This document shows positions 1-5,587 of a stretch of DNA of 8,669 bases, piece after piece. Position 1 is the first letter of the stretch, and each line of letters begins with the position of its first letter. The stretch covers positions 1 to 8,669 of the forward strand of contig JBCBXF010000140.1 of the NCBI GenBank assembly GCA_039816705.1, given 5' to 3'. The position numbers and the translations under genes are program-made. Origin of the DNA: CALHAX01 sp039816705. Lineage in GTDB: Bacteria; Pseudomonadota; Alphaproteobacteria; Rhizobiales; CALHAX01. The notes under the pieces are model-generated. The model saw only the letters and a program-made list of their open reading frames with translations, was not told the origin of the DNA and made no database searches.

Positions 1-177
1 CAGCATGACGGCGGAGTCCTTGCCGACAGAGTACAACATCACAGGGTTGCGGAATTCAGCCGCCACCTCACGCATGATGTGGATGCTTTCCGCCTCGAGC
101 CGGTCTAGGTGCGTTTGCGTTCCGGAACCGCCCGTCGCAACATCAGCACGGTCACGCGTTTCGGTATCACTGATCAT
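1..177 (-). CDS. cysD: Sulfate adenylyltransferase subunit 2 (CysD), N-terminal part, cut by window edge
   Basis: Small, PP-loop subunit of ATP sulfurylase. With the GTPase CysN (or CysNC) it makes APS from ATP and sulfate in the cytoplasm, the first step to PAPS. The 59 residues present include HLDRLEAESIHIMREV at about 23-38 and LYSVGKDSAVML at about 48-59, the well-known CysD N-terminal block with the PP-loop motif (S50, G52, K53, D54, S55). The ATG at 177-175 is chosen because a GGAGG lies about 9-13 bases upstream, at 189-193. The first 22 residues are a variable polar leader. The gene runs off the left edge, so about four fifths are missing. It is last in the visible minus-strand cluster, 86 bases after the sulfotransferase. 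That context suggests PAPS supply for sulfation as well as, or instead of, assimilation. NodP is a paralogous alternative name. Family assignment is very secure. Confidence 0.93.
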   Translation of the reverse strand, partial: MISDTETRDRADVATGGSGTQTHLDRLEAESIHIMREVAAEFRNPVMLYSVGKDSAVML

Positions 178-263
178 CGAAATCACTCCCTCCGGCCGCA
201 ATTTGCAGCGCCCGCGACACGCGCAATCTCAGCTAGCGCCGACATCACCGGGCGTTCAAGACC

Positions 264-1019
264 TCAACTTGCGTTTGCAACCGGTTTCAGTCGATGGGTG
301 TGCATATGCGCATAGTGAGGCGCCATGAATTCATGGAGACGCTGTGCCCGCTCCGGCGCTTTTTCGATATCAACATACCCGCGCTCCTGAGGCGCAAGTC
401 CTGTCGAGTTCTTGAGCTTCTCATGCCACGACCCGCCATCGTACCAACTATAGGTGCCGGTATCAGCGCCCGCCTCCCACGTCAGCGCATCGGCGATGAA
501 CGGAATGCCAACCGCCTCACAATAGGCGGCCACCATCCCGTGCGGGTCGGCCAGAAGATCGTCTGAATCGATCACCGGCGGCGCCACGCCATCGCGATCG
601 CACAACCGGTCAAAGAGTTGCCGCTGCTCGGGAAAGGCAAGCTCCTTGAAGTGCACGTCCGGCCAGCGCTTCTGCACACTCGTGCAGACCTTCGCGGCAT
701 CGCGGATCAAAAATGAGTGCGTAAAATGGGAGAGAAATTGATCATCCCAATAGCGCTCGACATAGTGCGGAAAGTCTTTCGAGAACACCGGGCCTGCCGC
801 AGCGGCATCGCGCAGCCGCTGCCACACCGTATCGAAGGTGAGACCGGGTTTGCGCGCACTGTCACAGGTCAATCGCGGCCACGGCGCATCATCGCCCGAA
901 TACCACCATTCACCGAACGGCTCGTGAAAGCAGGTCATGTCGCCCCGCTGACGCATCATCCATTCAAACGCGGTAGAGGTTGAGCGCGGCGTCGCCCAGA
1001 GCACGAGTATCTTGTTCAT
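264..1019 (-). CDS. PAPS-dependent sulfotransferase family protein
   Basis: Predicted cytoplasmic sulfotransferase of 251 residues that would transfer a sulfuryl group from PAPS to a small-molecule hydroxyl or amine; the acceptor is unknown. The N-terminal strand and loop LWATPRSTSTAFEWMM (residues 7-22) match the 5'-phosphosulfate-binding loop of the family (R12, S13, T14, S15, T16). FHEPFGEWW (31-39) follows where these proteins carry an acidic or His residue near the acceptor. FLIRDAAKVCTSVQKRW (103-119) matches the 3'-phosphate-binding segment (R106, S114). Length is normal for the compact bacterial P-loop sulfotransferases often annotated 'sulfotransferase-like'. The ATG at 1019-1017 sits directly before the family start and has only a weak upstream purine run. 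It follows the RidA-like gene by 35 bases and precedes cysD by 86, so co-transcription is likely. Sulfotransferase plus CysD resembles nodH-nodPQ in logic only; no close similarity to NodH is claimed. Confidence 0.8.
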   Translation of the reverse strand: MNKILVLWATPRSTSTAFEWMMRQRGDMTCFHEPFGEWWYSGDDAPWPRLTCDSARKPGLTFDTVWQRLRDAAAAGPVFSKDFPHYVERYWDDQFLSHFTHSFLIRDAAKVCTSVQKRWPDVHFKELAFPEQRQLFDRLCDRDGVAPPVIDSDDLLADPHGMVAAYCEAVGIPFIADALTWEAGADTGTYSWYDGGSWHEKLKNSTGLAPQERGYVDIEKAPERAQRLHEFMAPHYAHMHTHRLKPVANAS

Positions 1020-1054
1020 AAGAAGATCTTTATACTGATGATAATGCGTGGGCG

Positions 1055-1438
1055 CTAAGCCTCTGCGATCGCTTCAATCTCAAGCAACCACGCTTCGTCG
1101 AAAATATCAGCGATGACGACCGAGAGCGCAGGACAAAAATCGCCAAGCACGCGCAGCCGCGCCTCTCGGTTTTCCAACGCGTACTTCCGGTCTGCCAGGA
1201 AAATGTTCGCCTTGACGATATTTTCCTTTTCCATGCCAGCTGCACGGACTTGTGCGAGTACGTTTCGCCACGTCAGCTCCGCTTGCGCGGCGAACGTCTC
1301 CGGGACGCTTCCAGATGTGTTGACCGGAACTTGACCGCTCACATAGAGCCGACGGGTTGTGCCGCTGACCTCCAGCGCTTGGGGATATCCGCCGAACGAC
1401 GCTGTGGCATCGTCTGCGTTGATCAGCCGTGTCATCAT
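1055..1438 (-). CDS. RidA/YjgF/YER057c/UK114 family protein lacking the catalytic arginine
   Basis: Small (127 aa) soluble protein of the RidA superfamily, whose archetype hydrolyses reactive enamine/imine intermediates as a trimer. Family marks are LYVSGQVPVNTSG (31-43), the amphipathic helix with NVLAQVRAAGMEKENIVKANIFLAD (59-83) and the C-terminal LLEIEAIAE (118-126, with the conserved Glu at 120/122). The key position reads CPALSVV (102-108), where E. coli RidA has PARSCV with Arg105. Here it is Leu, so this is not an archetypal RidA and may bind a ligand or do other chemistry, as in the Rid subfamilies that lack Arg. The start at 1438 is chosen for AAGGAG five bases upstream. An in-frame ATG at 1465 overlaps the previous stop (ATGA) but has no such site. 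It is the second gene of the minus-strand cluster. Family secure, function unknown. Confidence 0.85.
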   Translation of the reverse strand: MMTRLINADDATASFGGYPQALEVSGTTRRLYVSGQVPVNTSGSVPETFAAQAELTWRNVLAQVRAAGMEKENIVKANIFLADRKYALENREARLRVLGDFCPALSVVIADIFDEAWLLEIEAIAEA

Positions 1439-1461
1439 TTTTGCTCCTTGCGCGAGGCACA

Positions 1462-2328
1462 TCATGCACCGTTGAGGCTCGAGAGCAGTGTGCCTCGCTC
1501 CACTGTCGGCGACACACCGAGCGTGCGGAAGATATTCCAGTACAGCGCGCTATCGGATGAGATGATCGGCTTGCCCGTCAAACGCTCAAGCTCGACCTCT
1601 CGCGAGACCATACGCTCTGTCAGTCCGTCGGCGCGCCGAAAATTCGGCATCCCGTTGACAACGAAGGCGTCAGCGTCACCCGCGCACTCCATCATCACCT
1701 CGAAGGATCGCACGGCATCCGTATGCGGAAAGATCCACGTCTTCGCGTTGACCTCGTCCTGCGTGTCATAGAGCCCCTGATCGACAAAGTTGCCGACATA
1801 CGCGAGGTCGAAACCCGCTTCACGCAGAAACCGCGCATACCCGTCGCGCCAGTCCGGCCAGTAGTAGACAGAGTTGAGCGCGATCCGTTCGGCCCCGATC
1901 GCCCTCAACCCCTCGACAACGCTCATCCCAGCCATGTGGAACGGTGTGTCGTACGTCTCGCCGATACGATCGCAGATCGCCCGGATCTCATCCGGCGTCG
2001 TGCCGGAGGCATGCACCCAGTTGGTGCCGACCTGTCCACAGACGTCAGCACCATTGTTCGCCATGCACTCAACGAACTCCTCCAGCAGCGCAAAATTGTC
2101 TTTCCGCTGTTTGAGCTCGTGTTCGTAACCACGCAGATGCAGCATCCGGCCGTGCACGCCGACATGCGCCGGTGCGATCCGCATGAAATCCGTTGGTGCC
2201 GCGTCGAAATCATGAGGCGGCGCGGTAAAGCCGACCTGGTGCGCAAAAATCTTGTTCGCCGCTTTCGACCAACGCTCAGGCTTTTGATACGTCACAAAGC
2301 AACCTCCAACGCGATGCCGTTTCGGCAT
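1462..2328 (-). CDS. Asp/Glu racemase superfamily protein, arylmalonate decarboxylase / maleate isomerase-like, without the catalytic cysteines
   Basis: Cytoplasmic protein of 288 aa with the two-lobed fold of the Asp/Glu racemase superfamily. GADVCGQVGTNWVHASG (93-109) aligns by eye with the GADVVSLMGTS block of arylmalonate decarboxylase. GKPIISSDSALYWNIFRTLG (252-271) is the C-terminal signature shared with maleate cis-trans isomerase and AMDase. The catalytic cysteine positions are not Cys: the first lobe has VGTN (100-103) and the second has VVNGMPNF (223-230), where the family has SC(G/T). Racemisation, isomerisation or AMDase-type decarboxylation by the usual cysteines is therefore doubtful. 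The ATG at 2328 has GGAG five bases upstream. The frame stays open to 2463 (TTG) with an ATG at 2370, but those starts have poorer ribosome sites and the added residues match nothing in the family. It heads the visible cluster, 23 bases before the RidA-like gene. Ectoine-utilisation EutA is another member of the fold; no eut/doe genes are visible. Fold assignment good, reaction unknown. Confidence 0.72.
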   Translation of the reverse strand: MPKRHRVGGCFVTYQKPERWSKAANKIFAHQVGFTAPPHDFDAAPTDFMRIAPAHVGVHGRMLHLRGYEHELKQRKDNFALLEEFVECMANNGADVCGQVGTNWVHASGTTPDEIRAICDRIGETYDTPFHMAGMSVVEGLRAIGAERIALNSVYYWPDWRDGYARFLREAGFDLAYVGNFVDQGLYDTQDEVNAKTWIFPHTDAVRSFEVMMECAGDADAFVVNGMPNFRRADGLTERMVSREVELERLTGKPIISSDSALYWNIFRTLGVSPTVERGTLLSSLNGA

Positions 2329-2329
2329 C
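2313..2329 (-). promoter_or_regulatory. Hairpin covering the start codon of the racemase-like gene
   Basis: Arms GATGCCG (2313-2319) and CGGCATC (2323-2329) are perfect 7-bp complements around a 3-base loop. In the minus-strand transcript the chosen AUG (2328-2326) lies in one arm, so folding would hide the start codon while the GGAG just upstream stays free. This could damp or regulate initiation, or be chance within coding sequence. The repeat is seen directly; its role is inference. Confidence 0.35.
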
Positions 2330-2600
2330 TTCGCTCCAGAAGACAGCATTGCCAAATGTCCTTTTGGCATTCCACTCAAATGATCACGCAGTGTCCGAAC
2401 GATCGCGCGCCGACCGTCGATCGCCGCACTCTCCGCGTCTTCCGCAGTGGCGCGTCCCGGCAACGTCAGTCACGCGGCAGGTCGTTCCGCACAACGGCTG
2501 ACGATCGCATGTACGCAGGGAATTTCGCATCTCATTTGTCATGCCAGACTTCGTGAAGCTGCAGAAAATAGAAAGATCTAGCTCTGCTTGCGCTGAAAAA
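2330..2600. other. Upstream region of the minus-strand cluster, no gene supported
   Basis: About 270 bases between the favoured start of the racemase-like gene and the LysR remnant. The minus strand is open in that gene's frame to 2463, but without a good start or family match. Apart from the inverted repeats listed separately and a 10-bp palindrome CTTCGTGAAG at 2549-2558, nothing definite is seen. The minus-strand promoter is presumably here, but no standard hexamer pair is convincing. Confidence 0.4.
2350..2369. promoter_or_regulatory. Inverted repeat upstream of the racemase-like gene, candidate operator
   Basis: TGCCAAA (2350-2356) and TTTGGCA (2363-2369) are perfect 7-bp inverted arms separated by six bases, the size of a dimeric regulator site. 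They lie 22-41 bases upstream of the favoured start at 2328. If translation began at 2370 or 2463 instead, the repeat would be coding and the operator reading would fall. No matching regulator is named. No convincing -35/-10 pair could be read on either strand nearby. Confidence 0.35.
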
Positions 2601-2951
2601 GCCCCTATCGGATGGGCAACATGGCGCGACTGGATGGCCCTGACCGGAGCTTAACTGGACAGGCACACGGGTCGCACCTTTGGCACCTACGTTTATCTCC
2701 TCGAAACAGCAGCGAGTGGTCGGGGCCTGACGCTTGGCTGGGACGGCCTGACGGAACCACCGATCGAAAGTTACGCGCTTGTGCCGATCCGCACGGCCTC
2801 GAAGAATTCTGAGAGGGCGTTGCTGCTGAAACGTACACACCGTGGCGCAGTCCGACCAACCGCGCGTGCCTGGGGTTCGGAGCTCCCAAGCGGCTCGGGA
2901 CCGTTACGGGCGGCATTTCTGCACTACGCCCAAAGGATCATTGCCGCTTAG
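2601..2951 (+). pseudogene. LysR-type transcriptional regulator, C-terminal remnant with nonsense codon
   Basis: Reading the frame with codons at positions divisible by 3, the stretch gives APIGWATWRDWMALTGA, a TAA at 2652-2654, LDRHTGRTFGTYVYLLETAA, SGRGLTLGWDGL, then SYALVPI, RALLLKRT and PTARAWGSEL, ending at TAG 2949-2951. This is the characteristic tail of the LysR effector-binding domain: W..W....G, then F..Y.YLLE.A..GRG..LGW, then ALVP, then the last strand and helix. The stop lies where homologues read A-E-L-D, so a single GAA to TAA change explains it. The N-terminal ~170 residues, including the helix-turn-helix, are absent: upstream in-frame sequence to about 2520 shows no LysR match. 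It lies in the divergent gap beside the importer, the usual place for a LysR regulator. A functional product is very unlikely. Recognition is from motif memory, not a search. Confidence 0.68.
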
Positions 2952-3042
2952 TAATGGGTTGGCCTACTGTGAGGTCACGGCGCGCCGTCCAAAGGCCTGT
3001 CGATTGTGCGACTGATCAAAATAATCCTTGGGAGGATCTCGG
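2952..3042 (+). promoter_or_regulatory. Leader and ribosome site of the importer operon
   Basis: About 90 bases between the LysR remnant and the binding-protein gene. GGAGG at 3031-3035, seven bases before ATG 3043, is a strong ribosome site and decides that start over an in-frame TTG at 3028. An A+T-rich patch (AAAATAAT, 3018-3025) could be a -10 region but has no good -35 partner at 16-18 bases. A promoter is expected here but not demonstrated. Confidence 0.45.
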
Positions 3043-4419
3043 ATGACCGATCGCAAGAACCCCACACGTCGTGGGGTGATCAAAACCGGTGCCGCCGCAG
3101 CAACTACGCTCGCGACGCCGTATTTCTTTAGCAGTGCGGCATTTGCCGGAAATCACGCCGGATATCGCAACGCCCCCACAGGCGACACCGTGACACTCGG
3201 CTTCAACGTCCCGCAGTCTGGACCATACGCCGATGAAGGCGCGGACGAGCTCCGGGCTTACAAACTCGCCGTTGAGCACATCAACGGTGGTGGCGATGGC
3301 GGCATGATGGGAACGTTCTCATCAAAGGCGCTCAAAGGCACAGGTATTCTCGGCAAGAAGGTCGCCTTCGTCACCGGTGATACGCAGACGAAATCTGACG
3401 CCGCCCGCGCATCGGCCCGCTCGATGATCGAAAAAGACGGTGCCGTGATGATTACCGGTGGCTCATCCTCCGGTGTGGCGGTTGCGGTGCAAGCGCTCTG
3501 TCAGGAAGCCGGCATCATTTTCATGGCCGGTCTGACCCACTCCAACGACACCACAGGCAAGGACAAGAAGGCCAATGGCTTCCGCCATTTCTTCAACTCC
3601 TACATGTCCGGTGCCGCACTTGCGCCTGTGCTTGCCAAGAACTACGGCAAGGACCGCGTCGCCTATCACCTGACTGCCGACTACAACTGGGGCTACACCA
3701 CCGAGCAGGCCGTGAAAGAGTCCACGGAAGCGCTTGGCTGGAAAACAGCCGCCGCCGTCAAGACACCGCTGACCCAGACGGACTTTTCGTCCTACATCGC
3801 ACCGGTTCTGCAGTCGGGCGCCGATACGCTCGTCCTGAACCACTACGGCGGCAACATGGTCAACTCGCTGACGAACGCCGTCCAGTTCGGACTGCGTGAC
3901 AAACAGGTCAACGGCAAAGACTTCCAGATCGTTGTGCCGCTGTACTCCCGTCTGATGGCGAAAGGTGCTGGCGCGAACGTTAAGGGCATCTTTGGCTCGA
4001 CGAACTGGCACTGGTCGCTGACGGATGAAGGCTCAAAAGCGTTCGTGAAGTCGTTCGGCACCAAGTACGGCTTCCCGCCGTCACAGGCTGCGCACACCTG
4101 CTACGTGCAGACGATGCTTTACGCCGATGCGGCAGAGCGTGCCGGTACCTTCAATCCATGTGGCATTGTCGAAGCACTCGAAGGCTTCGAGTTCGATGGT
4201 CTCGGCAACGGCAAAACGCTGTACCGTGCCGCCGATCACCAGTGCTTCAAGGATGTGCTGGTCGTGAAGGGTAAGGAAAACCCGTCGTCGGAATTCGACC
4301 TTCTCGAAGTCGTCGAAGTCACGCCGGTCGACAAGGTGACCTACGCACCGGACCACCCGCAAATGCGCGATAAGGACGGCAACGCCGTTGCTGTCGGCAA
4401 ATGCAACCCGGGCGCCTGA
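3043..4419 (+). CDS. Tat-exported ABC transporter substrate-binding protein, HAAT/LivK-like (Peripla_BP_6 type)
   Basis: Periplasmic ligand-binding protein of 458 aa for the Liv-type importer encoded downstream. Residues 1-35 are a twin-arginine signal: TRRGVIK (8-14, R9-R10), a hydrophobic Ala/Thr stretch, then an AFA site with cleavage likely after residue 35. The mature part starts the type I binding fold with DTVTLGFNVPQSGPYADEGA (48-67), has the helix LRAYKLAVEHINGGG, ITGGSSSGVAVAVQALCQEAGI (ligand-binding lobe 1 region) and the second-lobe segment FSSYIAPVLQSGADTLVLNH. It is longer than LivK/LivJ (about 370 aa), nearer the amide- and urea-binding members. Five cysteines in the mature protein are notable. 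The ligand is unknown. Family members bind branched-chain amino acids, amides, urea or aromatic acids, and nothing here decides among them. First gene of the operon; a hairpin separates it from the permease. Family secure. Confidence 0.92.
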   Translation: MTDRKNPTRRGVIKTGAAAATTLATPYFFSSAAFAGNHAGYRNAPTGDTVTLGFNVPQSGPYADEGADELRAYKLAVEHINGGGDGGMMGTFSSKALKGTGILGKKVAFVTGDTQTKSDAARASARSMIEKDGAVMITGGSSSGVAVAVQALCQEAGIIFMAGLTHSNDTTGKDKKANGFRHFFNSYMSGAALAPVLAKNYGKDRVAYHLTADYNWGYTTEQAVKESTEALGWKTAAAVKTPLTQTDFSSYIAPVLQSGADTLVLNHYGGNMVNSLTNAVQFGLRDKQVNGKDFQIVVPLYSRLMAKGAGANVKGIFGSTNWHWSLTDEGSKAFVKSFGTKYGFPPSQAAHTCYVQTMLYADAAERAGTFNPCGIVEALEGFEFDGLGNGKTLYRAADHQCFKDVLVVKGKENPSSEFDLLEVVEVTPVDKVTYAPDHPQMRDKDGNAVAVGKCNPGA

Positions 4420-4434
4420 TCGCCTGATATGCCT

Positions 4435-4476
4435 GACGGGGCGGCCTCCTCATTTCCGAGGAGGTGCCGCCCCGTC
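4435..4476 (+). terminator. Strong hairpin between binding-protein and permease genes
   Basis: GACGGGGCGGC (4435-4445) pairs perfectly with GCCGCCCCGTC (4466-4476), and CTCCTC (4446-4451) with GAGGAG (4458-4463), leaving a two-base bulge and a six-base loop: a 17-bp, very G+C-rich stem starting 15 bases after the stop. No T-run follows, so it is not a textbook Rho-independent terminator. In transporter operons such stems commonly stabilise the binding-protein mRNA or reduce read-through, raising binding protein over permease. The structure is clear; the role is inferred. Confidence 0.75.
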
Positions 4477-4551
4477 TCACCACGTTTCCCGAAACGGTGT
4501 CCGCGAGGTGATCCCCCATCCCACGCGTGAACGCATGCATTGGTGCCCGAT

Positions 4552-5583
4552 ATGGAAGCCATCATTCTGCAAGTCCTCAATGGACTTGATAAAGGCTCAG
4601 CATATGCGTTGATCGCGCTAGGCCTCACTCTGATTTTCGGCACCCTCGGGGTCGTGAATTTTGCGCATGGCGCGCTCTTTATGATTGGCGCGTTCTGCGC
4701 CGTCACACTCAGCCGCCTACTCACGCTTTCCCGCACAGTTATCGACGAGAGCCGCACGGATTTCCTCGGCAATCCGATGAAGGTCGACGTGCCCTATCTT
4801 CAGGACTTCTTCGGCCCAACAATTGCCCAAGGCATAATCGACTGGTCCGTTCCGCTATCGATCCTGTTTGCGATCCCAATCATGATGCTGATTGGTGTGA
4901 TCATGGAACGCGGCCTCATCCGCCACTTCTACAAGCGCCCGCACGCTGACCAGATCCTCGTGACCTTTGGCCTTGCGATCGTGCTGCAGGAAATCATCAA
5001 GTATTTTTACGGCGCCAACCCGATCCCCACTCCGGCACCGGCCGTATTCGCGGGCTCGTTTGATTTTGGAGCGATGCTCGGTTTCGACGCCAACACGATC
5101 ATCTATCCCTATTGGCGGCTGGTCTATTTCGTCTTCGCGGCGATCATCATTGGCGCGGTCTTCGCGTTTCTCCAGTTCACGACATTCGGCATGGTCGTCC
5201 GCGCGGGCATGGCCGACCGCGAGATGGTCGGCCTTCTTGGCATCAACATCGACCGCCGCTTCACGATCATGTTTGGTCTGGCTGCTGCCGTCGCCGGGCT
5301 CGCAGGCGTCATGTACACGCCGATCAACTCGCCCAACTATCACATGGGCATGGACTTTCTGGTGCTCAGCTTCGTGGTCGTCGTCGTCGGCGGGATGGGC
5401 TCTCTACCAGGCGCTGTGCTCGCCGGCTTCATGCTCGGCATTCTCGAGAGCTTCGCCTCAATGGGCGCGGTGCTCGACGTGGTGCCAGCCATCAACCAGG
5501 TCATTCTGTATCTCGTCGCCATCATCGTGCTGCTGACCAGGCCGCGCGGTTTGATGGGGCGCGCCGGCGTGATGGAGGATTGA
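4552..5583 (+). CDS. livH: HAAT-family ABC transporter permease, LivH-like
   Basis: Inner-membrane permease of 343 aa forming half of the transport channel with the next gene product. Family marks: GLDKGSAYALIALGLTLIFG and VVNFAHGALFMIGAF (about 11-47, first two membrane helices), HADQILVTFGLAIVLQE (131-147), and the cytoplasmic ATPase-coupling loop around ADREMVGLLGINIDR (221-235), then GGMGSLPGAVLAGFMLGILE (280-299). It is longer than E. coli LivH (308 aa), mainly by a polar insertion at about 58-97 between early helices. The ATG at 4552 is chosen because family similarity begins at once. There is no clear Shine-Dalgarno, and in-frame GTG 4543 and TTG 4540 are alternatives. The weak ribosome site after a strong hairpin fits lower expression than the binding protein. 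The symbol denotes family position, not proven leucine transport. Confidence 0.9.
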   Translation: MEAIILQVLNGLDKGSAYALIALGLTLIFGTLGVVNFAHGALFMIGAFCAVTLSRLLTLSRTVIDESRTDFLGNPMKVDVPYLQDFFGPTIAQGIIDWSVPLSILFAIPIMMLIGVIMERGLIRHFYKRPHADQILVTFGLAIVLQEIIKYFYGANPIPTPAPAVFAGSFDFGAMLGFDANTIIYPYWRLVYFVFAAIIIGAVFAFLQFTTFGMVVRAGMADREMVGLLGINIDRRFTIMFGLAAAVAGLAGVMYTPINSPNYHMGMDFLVLSFVVVVVGGMGSLPGAVLAGFMLGILESFASMGAVLDVVPAINQVILYLVAIIVLLTRPRGLMGRAGVMED

Positions 5584-5587
5584 CGCC

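Noticed and set aside
1439..1465. Upstream ATG of the RidA-like gene overlapping the previous stop
   Set aside because: It gives a tidy ATGA overlap, but AAGGAG sits five bases before the ATG at 1438 and the extra residues match nothing in the family.
2329..2463. N-terminal extension of the racemase-like protein from TTG 2463
   Set aside because: No ribosome site at 2463, and the family's first strand starts just after ATG 2328, which has GGAG at proper spacing. Kept as an alternative.
1723..2556. Plus-strand open frame of 277 codons opposite the racemase-like gene
   Set aside because: Arg-rich translation with no recognisable domain, antisense to a gene with conserved family motifs and good ribosome site.
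2549..2558. Perfect 10-bp palindrome CTTCGTGAAG
   Set aside because: Too short and isolated to call an operator, with no second copy nearby.
2999..3012. GTCG/CGAC inverted repeat before the binding-protein gene
   Set aside because: Only 4-bp arms; expected by chance at this base composition.
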